DNA of 64,000 nucleotides from positions 804,501 through 868,500 of the forward strand of contig NZ_UAWH01000014.1 in NCBI RefSeq assembly GCF_900447045.1, given 5' to 3'. This document shows, piece by piece, positions 17,592 to 26,449 of this stretch. The notes beneath the pieces are model-generated. The model ran no database searches and was not told the origin of the DNA. It saw nothing but the letters and a program-made list of their open reading frames with translations. The DNA comes from Clostridium paraputrificum (GTDB lineage: Bacteria > Bacillota > Clostridia > Clostridiales > Clostridiaceae). A program made the position numbers and the translations under genes. How positions within the stretch are numbered: the first letter of the stretch is position 1; each line of letters begins with the position of its first letter.

Positions 17592-17631
17592 GAGCTGTGG
17601 CACTATATAATTAGTGCGCAGCCCTTTTTTA
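17592..17631 (+). terminator. Terminator of the GH110 gene
   Basis: Stem GCTGTGGCACTA / TAGTGCGCAGC with one internal mismatch, followed by CCTTTTTTA. Confidence 0.85.
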
Positions 17632-17679
17632 TTCTTTAGGAAAATATAAAATCAAGGATAATAATTTTATAATTTCCTT

Positions 17680-17767
17680 ACCTTTAGTAGGGGTGGGGGA
17701 TATTTGCTTTGATGTGACTTGGAGATTGCACCGGAAGGAGCAAAATAAATATCCACCCACCCTTTTT
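17680..17767 (+). repeat. Dispersed hairpin element, copy B
   Basis: Same layout as copy A: ACCTTTAGTA, left arm GGGGTGGGGGATATTT, conserved core TGTGACTTGGAGATTGCACC then GGAAGGAG, right arm AAATATCCACCCACCC, then TTTTT. The outer arm bases differ from copy A on both sides so that pairing is kept (GTGGG/CCCAC here, GAAT/ATTC in A). It stands alone after the GH110 terminator and 80 nt before the next gene. Confidence 0.75.
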
Positions 17768-17847
17768 ATATCTAAAGATACTCCATATGTATTTTTTTAG
17801 TAATTGTTGCACACACTAAGCAAAATATTATTTTAGGAGTTTAGATT

Positions 17848-18114
17848 ATGAAAAAAGAAAAAATAAGAATTGTGATTGATGGAATTGTTGTACTTTTATT
17901 ATTTTTTTGTGGAACCTTAGTTTTTATAAATAAACCAACTGTAGAAGCTGTTAATAAGATGGATGAGCCAGAATATATGAAATTTGGTGTTCCACCAGAG
18001 GAAGAATTCTTAGAGGATGAAGAAAAACAAGATTATTATTTAGAAGATGAAAAATCTCAAGAAAATAAAGAAACGGAAGACTTTTATAAAGAATATGAAA
18101 AAGGTACATACTAA
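17848..18114 (+). CDS. Small single-pass membrane protein, unknown
   Basis: 88 residues. A short basic start (KKEKIR) is followed by one hydrophobic segment (about 8-28) and a strongly acidic external or periplasm-side tail of about 50 residues (EEEFLEDEEKQDYYLEDE...). The topology suggests an N-in anchor with the acidic domain outside. AGGAG lies 9 nt before ATG 17848. No family is recognised. It is followed closely by another small membrane protein, with which it may form a pair. Confidence 0.6.
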   Translation: MKKEKIRIVIDGIVVLLLFFCGTLVFINKPTVEAVNKMDEPEYMKFGVPPEEEFLEDEEKQDYYLEDEKSQENKETEDFYKEYEKGTY

Positions 18115-18178
18115 TTTGTTTGATAGAACCACTGAAATGTAATATAATTCTCATAAAGTACAATTTATGGGGGAAGAT

Positions 18179-18556
18179 ATGGATTTCAAGAATATATCTA
18201 AGGAAAATAAAGTATATATAGTGTTTTTTATAGCGGGTATAATGTCTTTATTTATGGATTGGGTAAAGCTAGATTCTATAAGTTATAATGGCTTTCAGCA
18301 ACAAGGGTGGATAATATTAATTCCACTTGCTTTTATACTATTTACTAAGCTAACAGGTAAATTATATAGTAGAGGATTTAATTTAGTACTATCTAGTGTA
18401 GTGTGTTTATTAACTATATTTTTCTTGTTTGATAAAACAGTGTACATAAATAATGAAGCCTATAACCTTGCAGCACTAGGATTACATATTATGGTGACTT
18501 GTACACTAGGTTATGTAGTTTTATCTATAAGGAGCTTTATAAAGGAAAAGAAATAA
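18179..18556 (+). CDS. Four-helix membrane protein, unknown
   Basis: 125 residues with about four hydrophobic segments: IVFFIAGIMSLFMDWVKL, a GWIILIPLAFILF segment, NLVLSSVVCLLTIFFLF, and ALGLHIMVTCTLGYVVLS, with a basic C-terminus. No conserved motif that I can name. An in-frame ATG at 18167 overlaps the GGGGGA site (18169-18174), so ATG 18179 is the better start, although its spacing is short (4 nt). A terminator follows immediately. Confidence 0.6.
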   Translation: MDFKNISKENKVYIVFFIAGIMSLFMDWVKLDSISYNGFQQQGWIILIPLAFILFTKLTGKLYSRGFNLVLSSVVCLLTIFFLFDKTVYINNEAYNLAALGLHIMVTCTLGYVVLSIRSFIKEKK

Positions 18557-18586
18557 TAAGCTGAGGGAGAGTACCTCAGCTTTTTT
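18557..18586 (+). terminator. Terminator after the small membrane-protein pair
   Basis: AAGCTGAGG...CCTCAGCTT stem with a T6 tail, just behind the stop codon. Confidence 0.88.
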
Positions 18587-18679
18587 ATTCTTTAGGAAAT
18601 TATAATCGAAATTAAATTGTGGATAGCTTAAAGAGATTCTAATGTTAATAAAGTTTGTTTAATCCTAAAAAATAAGATA

Positions 18680-19570
18680 TTAGCTATCTACCATAGTTCC
18701 ACCATTAACATGTAAAACTTGCCCTGTAACATATGAAGAGTCTTCAGATGCAAGATAAACGTATGTTGGAGCAAGTTCATAAGGTTGGCCTGCACGCTTC
18801 ATGGGAACATCTAGACCAAAGGTGGCCATTTTATCTGCTGAATAGCTTGAAACAATCAAAGGGGTCCAAATTGGACCAGGGGCAACTGCGTTTACACGTA
18901 TACCTTTTTTGATAAGAGAATTTGATAGTGAGCGTGTGAAAGTTACAACGGCTCCTTTTGTAGAGGCATAATCAATTAAGTCTTCTGGACCTTTATATGC
19001 AGTTACAGATGCAGTATTAATAATAGCTGAGCCTGATTTTAAATGAGGAAGGGCAGCTTGTACAAGATAAAACATGGGAAAAATATTAACTTTATAAGTA
19101 AGTTCTAGCTGATATTGTGATATGCATTCTATTCCATTATCATGAGGAACTTGAACACCTGCATTGTTAATTAATATATCCAGTTTACCAAAGTGCTTTA
19201 TGGTTCTATCTATAATTTTATGGCAAAACTCTTTTGAAGATATATCACCTTCTATTAATAAACATCTTGCACCATATTCTTCAACATAGGCTTTAGTGTA
19301 TTTAGCATCATCTTCTTCATATAAGTAAGAAATGGCTAGGTCTGCCCCCTCTTTAGCAAAAGCTACAGCAACAGCACGACCTATACCACTGTCTCCACCA
19401 GTTATAAGTGCTACTTTTCCTCTTAATTTATCACTACCTTTATAATTAGGGTTATCAAAGATAGGAAGAGGGCGCATTATGGATTCTATTCCTGGTTGAA
19501 TCATTTGATGTTGAGCAGGAAATTGTGGCTCGTAATAAGTACATTTAAAATCCCTATAATTATTCTCCAA
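18680..19570 (-). CDS. SDR family oxidoreductase (YhdF/YdaD-like)
   Basis: 296 residues. An N-terminal extension (PQFPAQHQMIQPGIESIMRPLPIF) is typical of the Bacillus general-stress YdaD/YhdF group. The Rossmann motif is TGGDSGIGRA, then NNAG, the catalytic Tyr/Lys in YASTKGA, and a final GQVLHVNGG. It is likely an NAD(P)-dependent alcohol or sugar dehydrogenase of unknown substrate. An ATG at 19579 directly abuts GGGAG, too close for use, so TTG 19570 (9 nt away) is preferred. It is a monocistronic minus-strand gene. Some CGC/CGT codons differ from surrounding usage. Confidence 0.85.
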   Translation of the reverse strand: MENNYRDFKCTYYEPQFPAQHQMIQPGIESIMRPLPIFDNPNYKGSDKLRGKVALITGGDSGIGRAVAVAFAKEGADLAISYLYEEDDAKYTKAYVEEYGARCLLIEGDISSKEFCHKIIDRTIKHFGKLDILINNAGVQVPHDNGIECISQYQLELTYKVNIFPMFYLVQAALPHLKSGSAIINTASVTAYKGPEDLIDYASTKGAVVTFTRSLSNSLIKKGIRVNAVAPGPIWTPLIVSSYSADKMATFGLDVPMKRAGQPYELAPTYVYLASEDSSYVTGQVLHVNGGTMVDS

Positions 19571-19733
19571 TACAGACATCTCCCAAATTAGTTCTTCTAA
19601 TTAAGTATTTTATGAAAACTATTAAGAAATGGTTAGTTTATTTTAAATTATTTATTATATTGTATAAAAAGTTTTAGTTTATGAATACTAAATGGAGTTT
19701 CAGGCAATAATTGCTTATAGGGAGTTGATTATA

Positions 19734-20315
19734 ATGAAAAAAGGAAGCAAAAAAATAATATTAGGTATACTGGCATTAACAAGTATTTTCTTAATTAGTT
19801 ATATGGCTACTGATATATATATAAAAAGCAAAAACAAAGGGCAAGATACTAATCAAACATCTACAAATGCCAATGCAAGTAATAAGTATCTAAGTGATAA
19901 TGTTAAAGTGGTATTACAAAAAAATGGTAGTAGAGAGGCTGAAAAGACCTTAGATGAAGTTATTGATGAATATGGATTAGAAGGAAGCATTACTCAGGAT
20001 GAGTTAACAGAGGTTTTAAGTCAATATGGATATACTTTTGATGTAAGTACATCGGATACAGTATATTATAATAAGGACTTAAAATCTGAGCTAGAACCAA
20101 ATAAATATTATATTGGAGAATATGAAGGGTACTTAGCAATATATAAGTCTAATGATAAGGGTGAATTAGAGATTGAAGATGAAAAAGCTGATGTCTATAG
20201 GAATGGAGCAAAATTCACCGATTTAAAACCATTAGACCAAGAGGCTATTAAAAAGTATCAATATGTATACGACACAAAAGAAGATGCAAAATTAGATTTG
20301 ACAGGCATAAGTTAA
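19734..20315 (+). CDS. BofC-like membrane-anchored protein
   Basis: 193 residues with one N-terminal membrane or signal segment (about 6-25), a polar linker, then a soluble domain. The last ~70 residues (NKYYIGEYEGYLAIYKSNDKGELEIED) resemble the C-terminal domain of BofC, the forespore-secreted regulator of sigma-K checkpoint proteolysis in Bacillus. Position supports this, because bofC lies near ruvAB in Bacillus too. Similarity is weak, so the call is tentative. ATG 19734 follows GGGAGTTGAT; an upstream in-frame ATG at 19692 lacks a site. Confidence 0.55.
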   Translation: MKKGSKKIILGILALTSIFLISYMATDIYIKSKNKGQDTNQTSTNANASNKYLSDNVKVVLQKNGSREAEKTLDEVIDEYGLEGSITQDELTEVLSQYGYTFDVSTSDTVYYNKDLKSELEPNKYYIGEYEGYLAIYKSNDKGELEIEDEKADVYRNGAKFTDLKPLDQEAIKKYQYVYDTKEDAKLDLTGIS

Positions 20316-20356
20316 TATAGCTTAATACTTCTTTAATATATAGTGAAACTATTACA

Positions 20357-20398
20357 AATAAAGGTGTGAATTGAATGATTCACACCTTTATTATGTTT
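20357..20398 (+). terminator. Terminator of the BofC-like gene
   Basis: AATAAAGGTGTGAAT / ATTCACACCTTTATT, perfect 15-bp stem, then ATGTTTTT. Confidence 0.85.
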
Positions 20399-20478
20399 TT
20401 AAGTCCTTGAAAGATTATAGCTTAAATGATAAAGTATTAGGGGAACATACTTTCACTATGATTTCGGAGGAATAAATA

Positions 20479-21090
20479 ATGTACGAGTATATAAAAGGTA
20501 AGTATATAGGTATAAATAAAGATTATATAGTAGTTGAAAACAATGGAATTGGATATAAAATATTTACTTCAGGAGCTACTATGGCGGAGTTGCCAAAATC
20601 AGGTGAAGAAGTAATGCTTTATGTAGAGCAAATAGTTAGAGAAGATTTTATAGGTCTTTATGGATTTATAGGTAAAGAAGAATTACAGATGTTTAAGTTA
20701 TTACTAAGTATAAATGGGGTTGGGGCTAAGGCGGCTCTTTCTTTATTATCAATAAGTAGAGTAACTAACTTAAAGTATGCAATAATGATGGGTGATGAAA
20801 AACATATATGTAGAGCACCTGGAATAGGTAAAAAGACAGCGGGAAGAATCATATTAGAACTTCAAGATAAGCTTAAGAAGGAAGATATGGTTATTGATAA
20901 AGAACAAATGGATATGGATAATGACTTTAATGAGGATAATAACTATGCATCAACTTTAAGCGAAGTAATGGGAGCTTTATTAGCTCTTGGATACAGCGAA
21001 AAAGAAGCTGAGTTAGCATTAAAGAAGGTTAATAAGAATGATACTGTAGAAAATGTTATTAAGGAATGTTTAAAAGTATTAATGGGATAG
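20479..21090 (+). CDS. ruvA: Holliday junction branch migration protein RuvA
   Basis: 203 residues, full length. It opens with the OB-fold domain (MYEYIKGKYIGINKDYIVVENNGIGYKI). Two helix-hairpin-helix motifs follow (LLSINGVGAKAALSLL and CRAPGIGKKTAGRIILEL), and a flexible linker leads to domain III (SEVMGALLALGYSEKEAELAL), which contacts RuvB. RuvA tetramers hold the four-way junction for the RuvB motor. ATG follows GGAGG. ruvB starts 12 nt downstream, so the two are co-translated. Confidence 0.97.
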   Translation: MYEYIKGKYIGINKDYIVVENNGIGYKIFTSGATMAELPKSGEEVMLYVEQIVREDFIGLYGFIGKEELQMFKLLLSINGVGAKAALSLLSISRVTNLKYAIMMGDEKHICRAPGIGKKTAGRIILELQDKLKKEDMVIDKEQMDMDNDFNEDNNYASTLSEVMGALLALGYSEKEAELALKKVNKNDTVENVIKECLKVLMG

Positions 21091-21101
21091 GAGGATGAAA
21101 T

Positions 21102-22136
21102 ATGGAAAGAATAATTACTCCTGCCGAGTTAGAGGAAGATTCAAAGGGAGAATTAAGTCTTAGACCTCAAAAAATAAGTGAATATATTGGTCAAGATAAG
21201 GTTAAAGAGAGACTAGATATATTTATAAAAGCAGCTCAAAAAAGAGGGGAAGCTTTAGACCATGTTCTTTTATATGGACCTCCAGGACTAGGTAAAACTA
21301 CTTTGGCTAATATTATTGCCAGGGAAATGGGGGGAGATTTAAAGATAACCTCAGGACCTGCAATTGAGAGAGCAGGGGACTTGGCAGCTATTTTAACATC
21401 TCTTAAAGATAACGATGTTTTATTTATTGATGAAATACATAGACTAAATAGAAGTGTAGAAGAAATACTTTATCCAGCAATGGAGGACTATGCACTTGAC
21501 ATAGTTATAGGCAAGGGAGCAGCAGCAAAATCTATAAGGTTGGATTTGCCACAGTTCACTTTAATTGGAGCAACTACAAGAATAGGAATGCTTACATCTC
21601 CACTTAGAGATAGATTTGGTGTATTATGTTCTATGGAATATTATACAGTGGAACAATTAAAGGAGATAGTAATTAGAAGTGCTTTAGTTTTTGGATGTAA
21701 CATAACAGAAGAAGGAGCTATAGAAATAGCAAGAAGATCTAGAGGTACACCAAGAATAGCAAATAGGCTATTAAAGAGAGTTAGAGATTATTCAGAAGTA
21801 TATTCAGATAACTTAATAAGCTTAAAAGAGGCTAGAGAAGCCTTAGGACTTTTAGAGGTAGACAATGAAGGCTTTGATAGGGTTGACAATAAAATTTTAG
21901 AGGCTATAATAGATAATTTTGGAGGAGGCCCTGTTGGAATTGAAACATTATCCTACTTTGTAGGTGAGGAACTTGGAACCCTTGAAGATGTTTATGAGCC
22001 TTATCTTCTTCAAAGAGGTTTTATGGTTAGAACACCTAGAGGGAGAGTTGCTACAGAAAAAGCATATAAGCACTTAGGAAGAGCAATGAATAAGAAAAAT
22101 GTACATGAAGGACAAAAAAGTTTTTTCAATAGTTAG
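21102..22136 (+). CDS. ruvB: Holliday junction helicase RuvB
   Basis: 344 residues. AAA+ motor with Walker [10 protein letters not shown] (about 61-69), Walker [12 protein letters not shown], sensor 1 GATTRIG, the arginine finger region LRDRFG, and a C-terminal winged helix ([24 protein letters not shown]). It drives branch migration with RuvA. AGGAGG precedes ATG 21102. The stop codon forms part of the AGGAG site of queA. Confidence 0.97.
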   Translation: MERIITPAELEEDSKGELSLRPQKISEYIGQDKVKERLDIFIKAAQKRGEALDHVLLYGPPGLGKTTLANIIAREMGGDLKITSGPAIERAGDLAAILTSLKDNDVLFIDEIHRLNRSVEEILYPAMEDYALDIVIGKGAAAKSIRLDLPQFTLIGATTRIGMLTSPLRDRFGVLCSMEYYTVEQLKEIVIRSALVFGCNITEEGAIEIARRSRGTPRIANRLLKRVRDYSEVYSDNLISLKEAREALGLLEVDNEGFDRVDNKILEAIIDNFGGGPVGIETLSYFVGEELGTLEDVYEPYLLQRGFMVRTPRGRVATEKAYKHLGRAMNKKNVHEGQKSFFNS

Positions 22137-22150
22137 GAGAAGTGAAGGAT

Positions 22151-23176
22151 ATGAAGGTATCTGATTTTGATTTTTATCTTCCAGAGGAGTTAATTGCACA
22201 ACATCCTCTAGAAAAGAGAGATACATCTAGATTAATGGTTTTAAACAAAGAAACTGGAGAGATAGAACATAAGAGATTTTATGATATTATTGATTATCTA
22301 GATAAGGGAGATACTTTAGTACTAAATAATACTAGGGTTTTGCCAGCTAGACTAATAGGAGAAAAGGAACATACAGGTGGTAAAATAGAGTTCTTACTTC
22401 TAAAAAGATTAGAGGGAGATAAGTGGGAATGCTTAGCTAAGCCTGGTAAAAGTGCAAGAGAAGGAAGAAGATTTACTTTTGGTGATGGTAAATTAAAGGC
22501 AGAAGTTGTTGAAGTTTTAGAAAATGGTAATAGAATAGTTCAGTTTTTCTATGAAGGAATATTTGAAGAGGTTTTAGATTCCTTAGGAGAAATGCCACTT
22601 CCACCATATATTCATGAAAGACTAGAAGATAAAGAAAGATATCAAACTGTATATTCTAAAGAAGAGGGATCAGCAGCAGCGCCAACAGCTGGGCTTCACT
22701 TTACAGAAGAATTATTACAAAAGATAAAAGATAAGGGAATAAATATTGCGTATGTAACTTTACATGTTGGTTTAGGTACTTTTAGACCAGTAAAGGTTGA
22801 AGATATAGAAAGTCATGATATGCATTCTGAGTTTTATGTATTAGATGAAGAAAATGCACAAATAATAAATGATACAAAGAAAAGAGGAAATAGAGTAATA
22901 TCGGTAGGAACAACATCTACAAGAACTATAGAAACTATTGCAGATGATAATGGATTAGTTAAAGCTCAAACTGGATGGACAAATATTTTTATTTATCCAG
23001 GATACAAGTTTAAAACTATAGATAACCTAATTACAAATTTCCACTTGCCAGAATCAACACTTATTATGTTAGTATCAGCTTTAGCTGGAAAAGAGCATGT
23101 ATTAAATGCTTATAATGAAGCAGTTAAAGAAAAGTATAGATTCTTCTCATTTGGAGATGCAATGTTTATAAAATAA
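22151..23176 (+). CDS. queA: S-adenosylmethionine:tRNA ribosyltransferase-isomerase QueA
   Basis: 341 residues, the usual QueA size. It transfers and rearranges the ribosyl part of SAM onto preQ1 in tRNA to give epoxyqueuosine. Family blocks seen: [48 protein letters not shown] and THHVGLGTF-type [11 protein letters not shown], and [20 protein letters not shown] at 22142 opens the frame but lies 2 nt after the AGGAG site; ATG 22151 fits better. Together with tgt it forms the queuosine pair. Confidence 0.95.
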   Translation: MKVSDFDFYLPEELIAQHPLEKRDTSRLMVLNKETGEIEHKRFYDIIDYLDKGDTLVLNNTRVLPARLIGEKEHTGGKIEFLLLKRLEGDKWECLAKPGKSAREGRRFTFGDGKLKAEVVEVLENGNRIVQFFYEGIFEEVLDSLGEMPLPPYIHERLEDKERYQTVYSKEEGSAAAPTAGLHFTEELLQKIKDKGINIAYVTLHVGLGTFRPVKVEDIESHDMHSEFYVLDEENAQIINDTKKRGNRVISVGTTSTRTIETIADDNGLVKAQTGWTNIFIYPGYKFKTIDNLITNFHLPESTLIMLVSALAGKEHVLNAYNEAVKEKYRFFSFGDAMFIK

Positions 23177-23188
23177 GGAGTGAATTTT

Positions 23189-24328
23189 TTGTCAAAGAGA
23201 TATACTTTACTAAAGAAGGATGGAAAAGCAAGAAGAGGTAGATTTGTTACGCCTCATGGAACAGTAGAAACACCAGTATTTATGAATGTTGGTACATTAG
23301 CAGCAATAAAGGGCGCTGTATCATCAATGGATTTAAAGGAAATAGGATGCCAAGTAGAGCTTTCAAATACATATCACCTTCATTTAAGACCTAGTGATAA
23401 GGTTGTATATAAAATGGGTGGATTACATGAATTTATGAATTGGGATAGACCAATACTTACGGATTCAGGTGGATTCCAAGTTTTCTCTTTATCAGGAATG
23501 AGGAAGATAAAGGAAGAAGGAGTTTATTTTAGTTCACATATAGATGGTAAGAAAATATTTATGGGACCTGAAGAATCAATGCAAATTCAAAGTAATCTTG
23601 CATCAACCATAGCCATGGCTTTTGATGAATGTATTCCAATACCATCAACAAGAGAATATGTTGAAAAGTCAGTAGCAAGAACAACTAGATGGCTTGAAAG
23701 ATGCAAGGTGGAAATGGATAGATTAAATTCACTTCCAGAAACGATTAATAAGGAACAAATGTTATTTGGTATAAACCAAGGAGCAACATTTAAGGATATA
23801 AGAATAGAACATGCCAAAACTATTGCTAAGATGGATTTAGATGGATATGCTATAGGTGGTTTAGCAGTTGGAGAAACTCATGAAGAGATGTATGAAATTA
23901 TAGATGCTGTTGTACCATACCTTCCAGAGGATAAGCCAATATATTTAATGGGAGTAGGAACTCCTGCTAATATCTTAGAGGCTGTTGATAGAGGGGTAGA
24001 CTTCTTTGACTGTGTACTTCCTGCTAGAAATGGTAGACATGGGCATGTATTCACTAAAGATGGTAAGATTAATTTAATGAATGCAAAGTTTGAATTAGAT
24101 AAGAGACCTATAGATGAAGGTTGTCAATGTCCAGCTTGTAAGAGTTATACTAGAGGATATATTAGACACTTATTTAAAGCTAAAGAAATGCTTGCTATGA
24201 GATTATGTGTATTACATAATTTATATTTCTATAATAAGCTTATGGAAGATATAAGAGCAGCTATTGATGGGGGCTATTACAAAGAGTTTAAAGAGCAAAA
24301 GCTAAAAGAGTGGAACATTAAAGCTTAA
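23189..24328 (+). CDS. tgt: tRNA-guanine transglycosylase
   Basis: 379 residues. It exchanges guanine-34 for preQ1 in tRNAs with GUN anticodons. Catalytic blocks: DSGGFQVFSL (substrate Asp), the nucleophile region GVDFFDCVLPARNGRHGHVFT, and the zinc site C-x-C-x2-C...H (CQCPACKSYTRGYIRHLFKAKE). A GTG at 23180 overlaps the AAGGAG site, so I place the start at TTG 23189, giving MSKRYTLLKK. It ends with a probable new promoter before yajC. Confidence 0.96.
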   Translation: MSKRYTLLKKDGKARRGRFVTPHGTVETPVFMNVGTLAAIKGAVSSMDLKEIGCQVELSNTYHLHLRPSDKVVYKMGGLHEFMNWDRPILTDSGGFQVFSLSGMRKIKEEGVYFSSHIDGKKIFMGPEESMQIQSNLASTIAMAFDECIPIPSTREYVEKSVARTTRWLERCKVEMDRLNSLPETINKEQMLFGINQGATFKDIRIEHAKTIAKMDLDGYAIGGLAVGETHEEMYEIIDAVVPYLPEDKPIYLMGVGTPANILEAVDRGVDFFDCVLPARNGRHGHVFTKDGKINLMNAKFELDKRPIDEGCQCPACKSYTRGYIRHLFKAKEMLAMRLCVLHNLYFYNKLMEDIRAAIDGGYYKEFKEQKLKEWNIKA

Positions 24329-24330
24329 TA

Positions 24331-24359
24331 TTGACAAAGATAATAAAGAATTGTAAACT
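24331..24359 (+). promoter_or_regulatory. Probable promoter for the yajC-secDF group
   Basis: Perfect -35 TTGACA (24331-24336), 17-nt spacer, TAAACT (24354-24359, four of six consensus). It lies in the 99-nt gap between tgt and yajC. Confidence 0.5.
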
Positions 24360-24427
24360 ACTTTAAAAGGATGTTGAATTGGCATTCATAAGGTCAGTTT
24401 TACAAAAGGGAAGGAAGGAAATAAAAA

Positions 24428-24697
24428 ATGGAGATAATAGCATCACTAGCACCTATGCTAATAGTATTTGTAGTATTTTATTTAGTACTACTATTACCAG
24501 AAAAGAAGAGAAAAAAGCAATATATGCAAATGTTAGATAACTTACAAGTTAATGATGAAATCATGACTAGAGGTGGAATAATAGGAAAGATAATTTCTCT
24601 TGATGGAGAAAACATGGTTCTTGAATCAGGTCCAGATAGAGCAAGATTAAAAATGACTAAAAATGCAATAGCAAATAAAATATATAAAGAAGACTAG
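24428..24697 (+). CDS. yajC: Preprotein translocase subunit YajC
   Basis: 89 residues: one N-terminal membrane segment (IIASLAPMLIVFVVFYLVLLLP) ending in a basic stretch KKRKKQ, then the conserved cytoplasmic LQVNDEIMTRGGIIGKII block. YajC associates with SecDF at the Sec translocon, and secD/secF follow. GGAAGGA precedes ATG 24428. Confidence 0.95.
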   Translation: MEIIASLAPMLIVFVVFYLVLLLPEKKRKKQYMQMLDNLQVNDEIMTRGGIIGKIISLDGENMVLESGPDRARLKMTKNAIANKIYKED

Positions 24698-24703
24698 AAT
24701 AGT

Positions 24704-24740
24704 ACCCCTTGATACTTCATAAAATTTAGTATCAGGGGGT
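24704..24740 (+). promoter_or_regulatory. Hairpin overlapping the ribosome site of the next gene
   Basis: ACCCCTTGATACT pairs with AGTATCAGGGGGT; the 3' arm contains the GGGGGT ribosome site of the TIGR04086 gene and is followed by GTTTTAT. It could be a weak terminator behind yajC or a translational block for the next gene. Confidence 0.6.
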
Positions 24741-24747
24741 GTTTTAT

Positions 24748-25119
24748 ATGGATGAAAATAGAAGTTTTGTAAAATCAGTTTTAAAGGGTTGGATTGGTGC
24801 AGTGCTATTAACATTTATGCTTATGTTAATATTATCTTTGGCTATGATTAAATTTGAGCTGAATGATAATATATATAGCATTATTTTTACAGTAATAACA
24901 GTAGTTTCTCTTGTTATAGGTGCAGTCCTTGCAGCAAGAAACAATGGAGAAAGGGGATGGCTTACTGGTGGTATAGTAGGTTTACTTTTCTTTGTATTTA
25001 TATTTGTGTTTAGCTCTGTTATAAATGGAAGTTTTGCTTTTGATATAACACAAATATATAAGTTGATAGGCTGTTTTGGAGTTGGCACTATAGCAGGAAT
25101 ACTAGGGATAAATCTGTAA
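24748..25119 (+). CDS. TIGR04086 family membrane protein (YrzE-like)
   Basis: 123 residues, four hydrophobic segments. The block AVLAARNNGERGWLTGGIVGLLF is characteristic of TIGR04086/DUF3792 proteins, which in Bacillus (YrzE) lie next to yajC (yrbF), as here. Function is unknown. A GTG at 24739 overlaps the GGGGGT site, so ATG 24748 is the start. The ribosome site is inside a hairpin arm. Confidence 0.8.
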   Translation: MDENRSFVKSVLKGWIGAVLLTFMLMLILSLAMIKFELNDNIYSIIFTVITVVSLVIGAVLAARNNGERGWLTGGIVGLLFFVFIFVFSSVINGSFAFDITQIYKLIGCFGVGTIAGILGINL

Positions 25120-25201
25120 AAAATCTTTTATATATATTACCAATATGCTATAATGTAAAAATACAATGTGAAATTCGAACCTAGTACTGAGGAGGATAAA
25201 A

Positions 25202-26443
25202 ATGAAGACAAAGGGCAAAAGTTCAGCATTATTTATACTTTGTACTTTAGCTATAATCTTATTTGCTTTTTTAGGTTATAAAGGAGCTGAAGTTGCAGGG
25301 TGGAGAATTAAACCGTTTTCGGAAACTATAACAAAGGGACTTGACCTTCAAGGTGGTGTTTCTGTTGTTATGGAAATTCAAGACGAAGAAGTAAGCAAGG
25401 AAGACTTAGAGAAAACAAAAGAACAATTATCTCTAAGAGTAAACAAAATAGGGGTAGCAGAAACAGTAGTTTCAACTGAAGGGGATAGAAGAATAAGAAT
25501 TGATATTCCAGCACAAGTTGATTCGGGGAAAATAGTAGAAAGTTTGGGAAAAACTGGTGAGTTAACATTTAAATCTCCAAAAGGGGATGTTATCTTAACT
25601 GGTCAAGACGTAAATAAGGCTATAGCAACATCAGATGAAAATGGATTGCCACAAGTTGCACTAGAATTAAATGAAGAAGGAACTAAAAAGTTTGCTGATG
25701 CAACTAAAGAGTACTTAGGTCAATCAATTTCGGTTAATATGGATGATGAAGTTTTAACAAATCCAACGGTAAATAGCGTAATAACAAATGGTTCTGCGGT
25801 AATTACAGGAAGCAAAAGTGCAGATGATGCAAAGAGACTTGCAGGATTAATTAATGCAGGAGCTTTACCTGTTACTGTAAAGGCAGCTTCAGTAAAAACT
25901 GTAGGAGCACAACTTGGAGAAGAAGCACTTCCAAATGCTTTAAAAGCAGCTTTAATTGGTATAGGACTAATTTTTGTATTTATGATTATTTATTATAGAG
26001 TACCAGGAGCTATTGCTTGTTTAGCACTAACATTATTTATTGCATTAATATTATTCTTATTTGGTGAGATAGGTGTTACATTAACCTTACCTGGAATTGC
26101 AGGAGTTCTATTGACCATAGGTATGGCTGTAGATGCTAATGTACTAATCTTTGAAAGAATAAGAGAAGAGCTTAAAAAAGGTGTGTCAATTAGAAGTGCT
26201 GTAGAAAAGGGATTTGAAAATGCAACATCATCAATAATGGATTCCAATATTACAACTATCATAGCAGCTTTAGTACTTTACTTCCTAGGATCAGGAACAG
26301 TAAAAGGTTTTGCTATAACTTTACTAGTAGGTATAGTAGTAAGTTTATTTACAGCATTGATTGTTACTAAATTCTTTATGCATAAGGCTGTAGAAATGGG
26401 ATTACTAACAAAACTATCTCAGTTCAGAGTGAAGAGGGGGTAG
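25202..26443 (+). CDS. secD: Protein translocase subunit SecD
   Basis: 413 residues, the short Gram-positive form. N-terminal membrane segment, then GLDLQGGVSVVMEI (conserved GLDLQGG), the extracytoplasmic P1 region, and five C-terminal membrane segments with the LPGIAGVLLTIGMAVDANVLIFERIREE signature. SecDF uses the proton or sodium gradient to pull secreted proteins out of SecYEG. GGAGGA precedes ATG 25202. secF starts 6 nt after the stop. Confidence 0.97.
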   Translation: MKTKGKSSALFILCTLAIILFAFLGYKGAEVAGWRIKPFSETITKGLDLQGGVSVVMEIQDEEVSKEDLEKTKEQLSLRVNKIGVAETVVSTEGDRRIRIDIPAQVDSGKIVESLGKTGELTFKSPKGDVILTGQDVNKAIATSDENGLPQVALELNEEGTKKFADATKEYLGQSISVNMDDEVLTNPTVNSVITNGSAVITGSKSADDAKRLAGLINAGALPVTVKAASVKTVGAQLGEEALPNALKAALIGIGLIFVFMIIYYRVPGAIACLALTLFIALILFLFGEIGVTLTLPGIAGVLLTIGMAVDANVLIFERIREELKKGVSIRSAVEKGFENATSSIMDSNITTIIAALVLYFLGSGTVKGFAITLLVGIVVSLFTALIVTKFFMHKAVEMGLLTKLSQFRVKRG

Positions 26444-26449
26444 AGAGTT

